A DNA stretch of 45,784 nucleotides from CG1-02-35-72 sp045046885 (lineage in GTDB: Bacteria; Bacteroidota; Bacteroidia; Flavobacteriales; Flavobacteriaceae), in contig JASFYX010000005.1 of assembly GCA_045046885.1 (NCBI GenBank), positions 1 through 45,784 on the forward strand. Reading direction: 5' to 3'. The position numbers and the translations under genes were made by a program. The notes under the pieces were generated by a model that saw nothing but the letters and a program-made list of their open reading frames with translations, ran no database searches and was not told where the DNA came from. Positions 8,434 through 17,653 of the stretch are shown one piece after another; the stretch's first letter is position 1; each line of letters starts with the position of its first letter.

Positions 8434-11424
8434 ATGAAAAAGCTCTTTCTTTTTCTTGTGTTATTAGGCAGCCTTTCGAGTCTAAGAGCACAAGAATATT
8501 TCCCTACTAATTCAGAAATTAAAGCCACATCACACAATTATACGGCCTTTACACATGCTAAGATTTTTGTTACTGCAACCACTGTTTTAAACAATGCTAC
8601 GCTGTTAATTAAAGACGGCAAAGTGGTGAATGCTGGTGCTAACATCAGTATCCCAAAAAATAGTATTGTGGTCAATTTAAAAGGAAAATCTATTTATCCT
8701 TCTTTTATTGATTTATACAGCGATTTTGGTATTAAAAAAGTCAAGAAAAGTGGTGGTAATTTCTTTTCTGCGCTTCAATACGACAGTAAAAAAAATGGCT
8801 ATTATTGGGATGAGCACATCGTTACAGAAAACGATGCTATTGATCATTTTAAATATGACAGTAAATCTGCAAAAAAACTTTTAAATGCAGGATTTGGCGT
8901 TGTTTTAAGCAACCGCAAAGATGCCATTGCTCGTGGCAATTCTGTTTTGGTGGCCTTAAATAGTTTTGATAACAACCATGTTCGTGTCATTTCTAAAAAA
9001 GCAACACAAGATTTTGGTTTTACTAGAAACAGAAGTTCTAAACAATTCTACCCTACATCTTTAATGGGTATGATGGCACTTTTACGTCAAATGTTTTACG
9101 ATGCTTCTTGGTACAAAACACATAAAGATATGAACGATTTATCTTTAGACGCCCTAATTGCCAACGAAAATTTACCCCGTATTTTTGATGCCGGCAAAAA
9201 GTTAAACGATTTGCGCGCTGCGAAAATTGCCAAAGAATTTGGTTATAATTTTATATTAAAAGGCGGCGGCGATGAATACGAAATGATTGACGCTATAAAA
9301 AACACAAATAGTAAATACATCATTCCACTTAATTTCCCAGACGCCATAGATGTTAGCAACCCATTAGCCGCTTCTAAAGTCAGTTTAAAAGCGATGCTTA
9401 AATGGAATCAGGCACCTATAAATCCGGGTGTTATGGCCAAAAATAACATTCCATTTGCTTTGACATTTAGCGGTTTAAAAAAAGCCAGTAGTTTTAAATC
9501 AAATTTATTAAAAGCCATCAAAAATGGCTTAGACAAAACAACAGCCTTAGAAGCTTTAACAAGTCAGCCAGCTGCTTTTATAGGCAAACAAAATGAGATA
9601 GGTTCTTTAAATAAAGGAGCTTGGGCTAATTTTTTAATCACTTCTGGCGATGTATTTGACAAAAATACTGTCTTGTACGAAAACTGGACACAAGGCCGTA
9701 AAAACGTCGTAAATAATAAGGATATCATTCCTATTAATGGCGATTATACTTTAAATATTGGTAATGTCAGTTATAAAATGATTTTATCAGGCGACAAAGT
9801 GAGCAGCCCTAAAATGAGCCTCAAACAAGACAGCACTAAAATAGCGGCCAAATTTAGTTATAAAAATGGCTGGATTTCAATCAATTTTAAACCTAAAGGT
9901 AAAAAAGGTTTTAACAGAATAAGTGCTATGGTTAACGCAAATGGTATCCAAAATGGTTTGGCAACTTTGTATGATGGGACAGAAACTTCAGCACGATTTA
10001 TTAAAAAAAATACTGAAACTTTAGATAAGAAATCTAAAAAAATAATTAAAAATAGTATCCTTAAGGTATTACCTGTTAGCTATCCTAATGAAGCTTTTGG
10101 GTACGCCACACGTCCTAAACAACAAACTATTCTTATTAAAAATGCGACGGTTTGGACAAACGAAAAAGCAGGCATTTTAAAAAATACCGATGTCCTTTTA
10201 AAAGATGGTAAAATAGCCAAAATTGGTAAAAATTTAAAATCGAGAAAAGCCTTGGTTATAGACGGCACAGGTAAACACCTTACAACGGGAATTATTGATG
10301 AACATTCTCATATAGCCGGAGAAGGTATTAACGAAGCCGGGCATAACAGCAGTGCCGAAGTCCGTATTCAAGATGTTATAAACTCAGACGATATTAGTAT
10401 TTATCGCACTTTAGCCGGCGGTGTTACGATGTCGCAAATTCTACACGGCTCTGCCAATCCTATTGGTGGTCAAAGTGCTATCATTAAATTAAAATGGAGT
10501 GGTTTACCCAAAGATATAATTCTTAAAAATCAGCCTAAATTTATAAAATTTGCCTTGGGCGAAAACGTCAAACAATCTAATTGGGGCGATAATGCCACCA
10601 TTCGCTATCCACAAACAAGGATGGGTGTTGAACAAGTTTATATGGATTACTTTACGCGTGCTAAAGAATATGATGCTAAAAAGAAAAAAGGCATTCCTGT
10701 ACGTTACGATATTGAGCTAGAGACATTGGCCGAAATCATCAATGGTGAACGTTTTATCACGTGCCATTCTTATGTACAATCTGAAATTAATATGTTGATG
10801 AAAGTGGCCGAAAAATTTGATTTTAAAATCAACACATTCACACATATTTTAGAAGGCTATAAAGTAGCCGATATTATGAAAAAACACGGTGTTTTAGGTG
10901 CTTCTACTTTTTCTGATTGGTGGGCTTATAAATACGAAGTTAATGATGCCATTCCTTACAATGCCTCCATTATGAACAGTGTAGGCTTAAACGTAGCCAT
11001 TAATTCTGATGATGCTGAAATGTCTAGGCGCCTCAACCAAGAAGCCGCCAAATCTGTTAAATACGGTAATATGAGTGAAGAGGATGCTTGGAAAATGGTG
11101 ACACTTAATCCAGCTAAAATGCTCCATCTAGACAATAAAATGGGGAGTATTAAAGTAGGCAAAGACGCCGATGTGGTTATATGGAGTGACAATCCCTTAT
11201 CAATTTATGCTCATGCCGAAAAGACAATCATTGAAGGTACTATTTATTTTGATTATGATAAAGACAAACAAATGGTTAAAAACGATCAAGAACGTCGTAA
11301 TACTTTAATTAACATGATGTTATCAGAAAAAAATAAAGGAATGAAAACACGTCCTCCTTTTAAAAAGAAAAAAATGTATTACACCTGTGAGAGTATTGAT
11401 ATATATAATGCCTTAAACGACTAA
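8434..11424 (+). CDS. Exported two-domain amidohydrolase-family protein
   Basis: A 996-residue protein with a signal peptide (MKKLFLFLVLLGSLSSLRAQ). It holds two amidohydrolase-like halves. The first (about 30-420) has lost the metal-binding HxH: the place where it belongs reads PSFIDLYSD. The second (about 565-970) looks active: His624 and His626 in DEHSHIAG, His778 in ITCHSY, His804 in FTHILEG and Asp859 in NSDDAEMS supply a full set of ligands. It probably acts in the periplasm, hydrolysing an amide or a peptide-like bond, but the substrate is not predictable. The next gene encodes another family member 2 bp downstream, so the two form an operon and possibly a complex. A possible promoter (TTG at 8371, TATCTTTA at 8392) lies upstream. 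Confidence 0.85.
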   Translation: MKKLFLFLVLLGSLSSLRAQEYFPTNSEIKATSHNYTAFTHAKIFVTATTVLNNATLLIKDGKVVNAGANISIPKNSIVVNLKGKSIYPSFIDLYSDFGIKKVKKSGGNFFSALQYDSKKNGYYWDEHIVTENDAIDHFKYDSKSAKKLLNAGFGVVLSNRKDAIARGNSVLVALNSFDNNHVRVISKKATQDFGFTRNRSSKQFYPTSLMGMMALLRQMFYDASWYKTHKDMNDLSLDALIANENLPRIFDAGKKLNDLRAAKIAKEFGYNFILKGGGDEYEMIDAIKNTNSKYIIPLNFPDAIDVSNPLAASKVSLKAMLKWNQAPINPGVMAKNNIPFALTFSGLKKASSFKSNLLKAIKNGLDKTTALEALTSQPAAFIGKQNEIGSLNKGAWANFLITSGDVFDKNTVLYENWTQGRKNVVNNKDIIPINGDYTLNIGNVSYKMILSGDKVSSPKMSLKQDSTKIAAKFSYKNGWISINFKPKGKKGFNRISAMVNANGIQNGLATLYDGTETSARFIKKNTETLDKKSKKIIKNSILKVLPVSYPNEAFGYATRPKQQTILIKNATVWTNEKAGILKNTDVLLKDGKIAKIGKNLKSRKALVIDGTGKHLTTGIIDEHSHIAGEGINEAGHNSSAEVRIQDVINSDDISIYRTLAGGVTMSQILHGSANPIGGQSAIIKLKWSGLPKDIILKNQPKFIKFALGENVKQSNWGDNATIRYPQTRMGVEQVYMDYFTRAKEYDAKKKKGIPVRYDIELETLAEIINGERFITCHSYVQSEINMLMKVAEKFDFKINTFTHILEGYKVADIMKKHGVLGASTFSDWWAYKYEVNDAIPYNASIMNSVGLNVAINSDDAEMSRRLNQEAAKSVKYGNMSEEDAWKMVTLNPAKMLHLDNKMGSIKVGKDADVVIWSDNPLSIYAHAEKTIIEGTIYFDYDKDKQMVKNDQERRNTLINMMLSEKNKGMKTRPPFKKKKMYYTCESIDIYNALND

Positions 11425-11426
11425 TT

Positions 11427-12731
11427 ATGAAACTAAAAAATATAAAATCAATTTTTGCAATACTGCTCTTCATTTCTGTAACAGTATTTTCGCAACAAAC
11501 ACCTGCCAATAAAGAAACTAAAAGTATCTTAATTGTAGGGGCAACAGCCCATATTGGTAATGGAAAAGTTATTAATAACAGTGCTATTGGTTTTACCAAT
11601 GGCAAAATAAATTATGTGGGAACATCTATAGCTGCCAATAAAGCCAATTATAACACTGTAATAGACGCTACCGGTAAAGATGTTTACCCCGGTTTTATAG
11701 CTCCTAATACTACTTTGGGTTTGGTAGAAATTGCGGCTGTTCGTGCCACTCATGACGATGCGGAACGCGGTGATATAAATCCCAATGTTAGAAGTATAAT
11801 AGCCTATAATGCGGAATCTAAAATTGTAGAGTCTATGCGTCCAAATGGCGTATTAATAGCCCAAGTAGCACCCAGAGGAGGCGCTATTTCGGGAACATCA
11901 ACTATTGTACAATTAGATGCTTGGAATTGGGAAGATGCTATCTTAAAAGAAGATGATGGTGTTCACCTTAATTGGCCCAGAACTTTTAGACGTTCTTATA
12001 GAGGACCTAACGCCGGAAAAGTCATGCCCAATAAAAATTACAATAAACAAATTAGTAAACTCGGTACTTTTTTTAACAATGCACTGGCTTACAGTAGAGT
12101 GAAAAATTTAGAAAAAAACTTGAAATTTGAAGCTGTAAAAGGTCTATTTAATGGTAATAAACGCCTGTATGTACATGCTAATGATGTACAAGCTATTAGC
12201 GATGCTGTTAAATTTGTCAATTCGCATAACATTAAAAAAATGGTTATTGTTGGTGGCACAGAAGCTTATAAAGTCAGCGGTTTATTGAAACAAAATAATG
12301 TTCCTGTTCTTTTAAAACGCCTTCATTCTTTACCTAACAATGTCGATGAAGATATTGACTTACCTTTTAGATTGCCCAAAATCTTAACAGATGCCGGTAT
12401 TTTAGTAGGCTTGCAAAGTGAAGGTCAAATGGAGCGTATGAATACGCGTAATTTGCCTTTTTATGCAGGTACTGCCGTAGCTTATGGCTTAACATACGAA
12501 CAAGGTGTAGCTTTAATTACCCTTAATAATGCTAAAATTTTAGGAATGGACAAAAGTATTGGCAGTCTTGAAGTGGGTAAAGATGCTACTTTATTTATAT
12601 CAACCGGCGATGCGCTTGATATGCGGACAAACAATGCCGAAAAAGCCTTTATTCAAGGACGTGATATCAGTTTAGATTCACATCAAAAAATATTGTACCG
12701 TCGTTATATGAAAAAATATCACGGTAAATAG
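11427..12731 (+). CDS. Exported amidohydrolase-like protein lacking metal ligands
   Basis: A 434-residue protein with a signal peptide (residues 1 to about 22, ending TVFSQQ). The N-terminal beta-sandwich strands (ILIVGATAHIGNGKVI... and GKINYVGTSI), the strand leading into the barrel (VIDATGKDVYPGFIAP) and the C-terminal LITLNNAKILGMDKSIGSLEVGKDA block are typical of amidohydrolases. However, the HxH that should follow PGF is replaced by IAPNTT, and I see no other His set that could replace it. It is therefore probably a non-catalytic partner or a scaffold for the protein encoded 2 bp upstream. A terminator follows within 30 bp, ending this two-gene unit. Confidence 0.8.
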   Translation: MKLKNIKSIFAILLFISVTVFSQQTPANKETKSILIVGATAHIGNGKVINNSAIGFTNGKINYVGTSIAANKANYNTVIDATGKDVYPGFIAPNTTLGLVEIAAVRATHDDAERGDINPNVRSIIAYNAESKIVESMRPNGVLIAQVAPRGGAISGTSTIVQLDAWNWEDAILKEDDGVHLNWPRTFRRSYRGPNAGKVMPNKNYNKQISKLGTFFNNALAYSRVKNLEKNLKFEAVKGLFNGNKRLYVHANDVQAISDAVKFVNSHNIKKMVIVGGTEAYKVSGLLKQNNVPVLLKRLHSLPNNVDEDIDLPFRLPKILTDAGILVGLQSEGQMERMNTRNLPFYAGTAVAYGLTYEQGVALITLNNAKILGMDKSIGSLEVGKDATLFISTGDALDMRTNNAEKAFIQGRDISLDSHQKILYRRYMKKYHGK

Positions 12732-12757
12732 TCTAGTACCTTTTTCATTTTAATAAA

Positions 12758-12785
12758 GAGCCGCCTTTTTAGGTGGCTTTTTTTA
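12758..12785 (+). terminator. Rho-independent terminator after the amidohydrolase pair
   Basis: A stem AGCCGCC/GGTGGCT (one G-T pair) with the loop TTTTTA is followed by a run of T. It sits 27 bp after the stop codon. The T-run leads directly into the promoter of the next gene. Confidence 0.8.
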
Positions 12786-12786
12786 G

Positions 12787-12794
12787 TATTTTTG
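12787..12794 (+). promoter_or_regulatory. Promoter of the rRNA/tRNA methyltransferase gene, -7 box TATTTTTG
   Basis: A full match to TAnnTTTG, followed by CTTT and then the ATG at 12799. The spacing predicts transcription starting at the A of the start codon, so the mRNA should be leaderless. The box overlaps the end of the preceding terminator's T-run, leaving no room for a conventional -33 TTG. Confidence 0.6.
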
Positions 12795-12798
12795 CTTT

Positions 12799-13608
12799 AT
12801 GATAAAAGAGATAACGAGTCCACAAAACCCCTTTATAAAAGAGTTTATTTTACTTAAAGAGAAATCTAGAAATCGCAGAAAGGCAGGTTTATTTGTATTT
12901 GAAGGTTTGCGCGAATTACATTTGGCTTTAGAAAGTGCTTATATTATTGAAACAGTATTATTTCAAGAAGATTTAATTTCACAAGACTCACTAGAAACGC
13001 TTCTCTCCGCTCAAAATACCAATACCCAATTAATAAAAATTAGTGAAACTGTCTATCAGAAATTGGCATATCGCGATACAACCGAAGGTATTATTGCCGT
13101 AGCAAAATCGAAATCGCACAGCTTAAAAGACTTAAAGTTTAAGTCAAAAAATCCTTTAATTTTAGTAGCCGAAGCCTTAGAAAAACCTGGCAATATTGGG
13201 GCGCTTTTACGTACCGCAGACGCTGCCAATATTGATGCTGTTATAATTGCCAATCCCAAAACAGATATTTATAATCCCAACTGTATTCGTTCTAGTGTGG
13301 GATGTGTTTTCACTAATAATATTACGGTTGATTCTACTAAAAACTGTATTCAATTTTTAAAAGATAATAAATTTAATATCTATTGTGCTACTTTAAGTGA
13401 CAGCTCAAAACAATATCATTTACAAGATTTTACAAAACAAACAGCTTTAGTTGTTGGTACAGAATCAACAGGGCTTTCAGAAGATTTTATCACAGCTGCC
13501 ACACAAAATATCATCATCCCCATGCAAGGTAAAATAGACTCAATGAACGTATCTGTTTCTGCGAGTATTTTAATTTTTGAAGCCAAGCGCCAACGTCAAT
13601 TTAAATAA
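12799..13608 (+). CDS. TrmH/SpoU-family RNA 2'-O-ribose methyltransferase
   Basis: A 269-residue SPOUT methyltransferase. The N-terminal substrate-binding part (about 1-95) starts ITSPQNPFIKEFILLKEKSRNR, typical of RlmB/TsnR-like enzymes. The catalytic knot domain has motif 1 EALEKPGNIGALLRTADAA, motif 2 ALVVGTESTGLS and motif 3 IPMQGKIDSMNVSVSASI, including the Asn and Ser of the SAM-binding loop. It methylates a ribose in rRNA or tRNA; the site cannot be assigned from sequence. It has its own promoter directly at the ATG, and the protease gene starts 3 bp after its stop, so the two are co-transcribed. Confidence 0.9.
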   Translation: MIKEITSPQNPFIKEFILLKEKSRNRRKAGLFVFEGLRELHLALESAYIIETVLFQEDLISQDSLETLLSAQNTNTQLIKISETVYQKLAYRDTTEGIIAVAKSKSHSLKDLKFKSKNPLILVAEALEKPGNIGALLRTADAANIDAVIIANPKTDIYNPNCIRSSVGCVFTNNITVDSTKNCIQFLKDNKFNIYCATLSDSSKQYHLQDFTKQTALVVGTESTGLSEDFITAATQNIIIPMQGKIDSMNVSVSASILIFEAKRQRQFK

Positions 13609-13611
13609 GCT

Positions 13612-14847
13612 ATGACACCACAATTTCTATTTATAACTTTTATAGCAATCATCGTTTTAAATTTCGCCTTAGAACAGATAGCAAAATATTTAAATGCCAA
13701 ACATTTTAATGACGTTTTACCTGCCGAATTAGAATCTGTTTATTCTGTAGAAAAATACACTAAATCGCAAGAATACAATCAGGTTAATTATAAATTTGGG
13801 CTCTTACAATCTTTTTTATCTTTTGCGCTACTCCTACTTTTTATATTTTTAAATGGTTTTAAATGCTTAGATGTTTTTGTAAGACACTATACTCAAAATG
13901 ACATATATGTGAGCTTGCTATATTTTGGTATTCTTTTTTTGGCAAGTACAATTCTCTCTCTGCCTTTTAGTTATTATCACACTTTTGTTATTGAAGAACG
14001 TTTTGGTTTTAATAAAATGACCAAAGCCTTGTTTATAAAAGATACTTTTAAAAGCTTATTATTAACCATTATTTTAGGAGGTTTAATTCTTGTGGCTGTC
14101 CTTTGGTTTTATAAAACATTCCCAAATACATTTTGGATTTATACTTGGGCTTTTATAGCTCTTTTCAGTCTTTTTATGAACCTTTTCTATACAAAATTGA
14201 TTGTCCCTTTATTCAACAAGTTAACCCCTTTAGAAGAAGGAAGTCTTAAAAAAACGTTAGAATCTTTTGCTAAAAAAGTAAAGTTTAATTTGGAAGCCAT
14301 CTTTTTAATTGACGGATCTAAACGCTCTACAAAAGCCAATGCTTATTTCTCTGGATTCGGAAAAACAAAAAAAGTAGTGCTTTACGATACTTTGTTAAAC
14401 GATTTATCGGATGACGAAATTGCCGCCATTTTAGCACACGAAATTGGTCATTTTAAGAAGAAGCACGTCATTTATAATCTTATACTGTCAATATTACTAA
14501 CTGGTTTTACTTTATATTTATTGTCCCTTTTTATCAATAATCCTATTTTAGCTCAAGCTGTGGGTATTGAAAAACCCAGCTTTCATATCGGTATGATTGT
14601 TTTTATGATTTTATACACGCCCATATCGGTTATAACTGGATTAATGATGAATATTTTATCACGAAAATTCGAGTATCAAGCCGATAATTTTGCAAAAAAT
14701 CATGGCTATTCAACTGATTTAATTACAAGTCTTAAAAAATTATCGGTAAAGAGTTTAAGCAATTTAACACCTCATAAATTTTACGTCTTTTTAAATTATT
14801 CTCATCCTACATTGTTTCAGCGCATCCAAAATTTAAAAAAGTTATAA
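13612..14847 (+). CDS. M48-family membrane metalloprotease (Ste24/CAAX-protease-like)
   Basis: A 411-residue integral membrane protease. Several hydrophobic helices are visible (about 3-20, 63-82, 100-120, 150-168, 175-195, 290-310 and 325-345). The zinc motif is LAHEIGHFKKKH with His276, Glu277 and His280. The third ligand is probably the Glu in SRKFEYQADNFA. The long N-terminal helical part and the motif order match Ste24-type CAAX prenyl proteases more than HtpX. Bacteria lack prenylated CAAX substrates in general, so the likely role is membrane protein quality control or peptide processing. It follows the methyltransferase gene by 3 bp. Confidence 0.9.
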   Translation: MTPQFLFITFIAIIVLNFALEQIAKYLNAKHFNDVLPAELESVYSVEKYTKSQEYNQVNYKFGLLQSFLSFALLLLFIFLNGFKCLDVFVRHYTQNDIYVSLLYFGILFLASTILSLPFSYYHTFVIEERFGFNKMTKALFIKDTFKSLLLTIILGGLILVAVLWFYKTFPNTFWIYTWAFIALFSLFMNLFYTKLIVPLFNKLTPLEEGSLKKTLESFAKKVKFNLEAIFLIDGSKRSTKANAYFSGFGKTKKVVLYDTLLNDLSDDEIAAILAHEIGHFKKKHVIYNLILSILLTGFTLYLLSLFINNPILAQAVGIEKPSFHIGMIVFMILYTPISVITGLMMNILSRKFEYQADNFAKNHGYSTDLITSLKKLSVKSLSNLTPHKFYVFLNYSHPTLFQRIQNLKKL

Positions 14848-14850
14848 AAC

Positions 14851-14881
14851 TTGCGTATTCTTTTTCTTTATCATACTTTTA
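14851..14881 (+). promoter_or_regulatory. Possible promoter of the (p)ppGpp enzyme gene
   Basis: TTG at 14851-14853 and TACTTTTA at 14874-14881 are separated by 20 bp, an acceptable -33/-7 spacing. The final base differs from the consensus G. The ATG is five bases after the box, the same geometry as at dnaB and the methyltransferase gene. Confidence 0.45.
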
Positions 14882-14885
14882 AACT

Positions 14886-17105
14886 ATGGCATACACCGCA
14901 ACCATAGAAGAAGAAAAGACAGCTATTGCTTTGGCATACAAAAATATGCTTAAAAACTCTTATCAGACTTTATCTAAAGAAGATAAGCAGTTAATTCGCA
15001 AAGCTTTTGATTTGGCTGCCGATGCTCATAAAGATCAGCGGAGAAAAAGTGGTGAGCCTTATATTTTTCACCCAATTGCAGTCGCCAAAACTGTAGCAAA
15101 CGATATTGGTTTAGGGGCTAAATCTATTGCTTCTGCCCTTTTACACGACGTTGTAGAAGACACGAGTTATACTTTAGCAGATATTGAGCAAATGTTTGGC
15201 GAAACTATTGCTAAAATTGTAAACGGACTTACCAAAATAGCCCATCTCAAAAAAGATCAAAATATTTCTGTTCAGTCAGAAAATTTTAGAAAAATGCTCT
15301 TGACTTTAAATGACGATGTAAGGGTTATTTTAATAAAAATTGCTGATAGGTTGCACAATATGAGCACCATGCAATATATGCCTACAGATAAACAGGTTAA
15401 AATTGCTTCGGAAACTTTATATATTTATGCCCCTTTAGCACATAGATTAGGACTCTATAATATTAAAACTGAGTTAGAAGATTTAGGTTTAAAATATACA
15501 GAACCAGAAGTTTATAATGATATATCTGATAAAATTGATGAGACTAAAGAAGCTCAAAAAGCCTATATAACCAAATTTGCAAATGTTGTTAGAGCCTCCT
15601 TAAATAAAGAAGGCTTTAAATACAAAATTTTAGGCCGGACAAAATCAATTTTCTCTATAAGACGAAAAATGCTCAACCAAGGCGTAAGTTTTGAAGAAGT
15701 ATATGACAAGTTTGCCATTAGGATAATTTATAAGAGTTCAGATAATAATGAAAAATTTGACGCTTGGAAAATCTACTCTATTATTACTGATAATTTTAGA
15801 CCAAATCCCACACGTTTACGCGATTGGATATCACAACCAAAATCAAATGGTTACGAATCGCTACATATTACTGTAATGGGTAAATCGGGTCGTTGGGTAG
15901 AAGTCCAAATACGATCTGAGCGTATGGACGAAATTGCCGAAAAGGGCTATGCAGCACATTATAAATACAAACATAAAAACGAACACGAAAGTGGCTTAGA
16001 TAGTTGGCTTAACAAATTAAAAGAAAGCTTAGAAAATAAAGACATTAATGCTGTAGATTTTGTTGAACAGTTTAAATTAAATCTTTACTCTAAAGAAATT
16101 TATATCTTCACACCAAATGGCGATATAAAATCATTACCAAAAGGCGCTACAGGTCTCGATTTTGCTTTTTCTATCCATACCGAAGTCGGTATGAAATGCC
16201 GTGGCGTTAAGGTAAATGGTAAACTAGTCCCCATTAGCAGGGTTTTAAAAAGTGGCGATCAGGTAGAAATAATGACATCTGAACATCAAAAACCAAAACT
16301 AAGTTGGTTAGATTTTATAGTGACAGCACGTGCTAAGTCTAAAATTAAAAATGCACTAAAACAAGAACAAAAGAAAATCGCGGAAGAAGGTAAAGAGATA
16401 TTAATTAGAAAGTTACGTCATTTAAAAATTAAATTAAATGAAAATATTGTAAACGAGTTGGTTAATTATTTTAAATTAAAAACCAGTTTAGATTTATTTT
16501 ACCGTGTGGGTAATGGGGCTATTGAAAATAAAGAATTAAAAAGTTATGCCAGTCTTCATAATAATGCCTTTTATAATTTTTTCAAGAATAAGATTCGCAG
16601 AAAAAAAACCAATGTAGATCCTTTACTAAACCAAGATGAAGTTACCTCTAAATACGACTCACTTGTGTTTGGTATAGAAGAAGATCACTTAGATTATACA
16701 ACTTCTAAATGTTGTAATCCTATTCCGGGCGATAAAGTATTTGGATTTGTAACTATAAACGATGGTATTAAAATTCACAAAAAAGATTGTCCAAATGCCA
16801 TAAGTTTACAGGCCAGATTTGCCTATAGAATAATGCCTGCTCATTGGATAGATTCTACACAAGAAGGTTTTAAATGCACATTGCTCATTACAGGTGTAGA
16901 CGATAAAGGGCTTGTTAATAAGGTTACAAAAGTAATATCAAACAATATGAATTTAGATATTCACAGTTTAAATATTTCTGGTGTACAAGGTCATTTTGAG
17001 GGGAAAATTGCTGTCAACGTTAAAAACATAGCACAACTCAATAAGTTGATTGATAAAATTAAAAAAATTGAAGGCGTAGAAAAGGTAAAGCGCATAGTAG
17101 AATAA
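14886..17105 (+). CDS. rel: Bifunctional (p)ppGpp synthetase/hydrolase (RelA/SpoT homologue)
   Basis: A 739-residue long RSH protein that makes and degrades the stringent-response alarmone (p)ppGpp. The HD hydrolase domain is intact: His48, His62 in IFHPIAVA, and His87-Asp88 in ALLHDVVEDTSYT. The synthetase domain shows YDKFAIRII, QPKSNGYESLH and VEVQIRSERMDEIAEKGYAAHY. A TGS domain starts near IYIFTPNGDIKSLPKGATGLDFAF (about 400-460), and a C-terminal ACT domain covers the last 75 residues or so. Because the HD set is complete, it is expected to work in both directions. The next genes, a Fur-type regulator and purA, are on the same strand. Confidence 0.95.
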   Translation: MAYTATIEEEKTAIALAYKNMLKNSYQTLSKEDKQLIRKAFDLAADAHKDQRRKSGEPYIFHPIAVAKTVANDIGLGAKSIASALLHDVVEDTSYTLADIEQMFGETIAKIVNGLTKIAHLKKDQNISVQSENFRKMLLTLNDDVRVILIKIADRLHNMSTMQYMPTDKQVKIASETLYIYAPLAHRLGLYNIKTELEDLGLKYTEPEVYNDISDKIDETKEAQKAYITKFANVVRASLNKEGFKYKILGRTKSIFSIRRKMLNQGVSFEEVYDKFAIRIIYKSSDNNEKFDAWKIYSIITDNFRPNPTRLRDWISQPKSNGYESLHITVMGKSGRWVEVQIRSERMDEIAEKGYAAHYKYKHKNEHESGLDSWLNKLKESLENKDINAVDFVEQFKLNLYSKEIYIFTPNGDIKSLPKGATGLDFAFSIHTEVGMKCRGVKVNGKLVPISRVLKSGDQVEIMTSEHQKPKLSWLDFIVTARAKSKIKNALKQEQKKIAEEGKEILIRKLRHLKIKLNENIVNELVNYFKLKTSLDLFYRVGNGAIENKELKSYASLHNNAFYNFFKNKIRRKKTNVDPLLNQDEVTSKYDSLVFGIEEDHLDYTTSKCCNPIPGDKVFGFVTINDGIKIHKKDCPNAISLQARFAYRIMPAHWIDSTQEGFKCTLLITGVDDKGLVNKVTKVISNNMNLDIHSLNISGVQGHFEGKIAVNVKNIAQLNKLIDKIKKIEGVEKVKRIVE

Positions 17106-17166
17106 TACTGTTTACAAGTTGTTAATTTTTTTACTAATTGTATAATTTTTACCTCAATATTAAACG

Positions 17167-17174
17167 TATTTTTG
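17167..17174 (+). promoter_or_regulatory. Promoter of the Fur-family gene, -7 box TATTTTTG
   Basis: A full match to TAnnTTTG lying inside the longest possible reading frame of the next gene. Transcription from it would begin near 17179, after the upstream ATG at 17138. This supports the ATG at 17195 as the real start, with a leader of about 16 bases. Confidence 0.6.
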
Positions 17175-17194
17175 TAATTCAGAATTCTTGTGAA

Positions 17195-17653
17195 ATGAAT
17201 AATTTATCAAAACAAGACATCGTTAAAAATGTTTTTACCACTTATTTGAACACAAATAAGCATAGAAAAACGCCCGAACGTTACGCAATATTGTATGAAA
17301 TATACAATCTTAATGAGCATTTTGATATTGAGTCTCTATTTCTCTTAATGCGGGAAAAAAAATACCGTGTTAGTCGTGCAACGCTTTATAACACAGTAAT
17401 TTTATTGTTAGAGTGTGGTCTTGTAAGGCGTCATCAGTTTGGTAAAAATCAGGCACATTACGAAAAATGTTATTTTGATAAACAGCACGATCATCTTATT
17501 GTAACAGATACAGGCGAAGTCATTGAATTTTGTGATCCAAGAATACAGAACATTAAAAAAAATATTGAAGAAGTATTTGACGTTACTATACACAAGCACG
17601 CGCTGTATTTCTATGCAACAAAAAAACAACCAACTAAAAAAGAAAAAAAATGA
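17195..17653 (+). CDS. Fur-family transcriptional regulator
   Basis: A 152-residue DNA-binding protein of the ferric uptake regulator family, starting MNNLSKQDIV. An upstream in-frame ATG at 17138 exists, but the sequence there does not look like family protein and a promoter box lies between the two. The winged helix spans about residues 20-85 (RKTPERYAILYEIY, then YRVSRATLYNTVILLLECGLVRR). In the dimerisation domain the usual structural-zinc CxxC pairs are missing; what remains is CYFDKQHDHLIVTDTGEVIEF, with one Cys and two His. The metal sensed is therefore uncertain. Its stop overlaps the purA start (ATGA), so the two genes are translationally coupled. Confidence 0.88.
   Translation: MNNLSKQDIVKNVFTTYLNTNKHRKTPERYAILYEIYNLNEHFDIESLFLLMREKKYRVSRATLYNTVILLLECGLVRRHQFGKNQAHYEKCYFDKQHDHLIVTDTGEVIEFCDPRIQNIKKNIEEVFDVTIHKHALYFYATKKQPTKKEKK

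Noticed and set aside
17138..17194. Start of the Fur-type gene at the upstream ATG
   Set aside because: The added 19 residues do not resemble the family, and a full promoter box lies between this ATG and the one at 17195.
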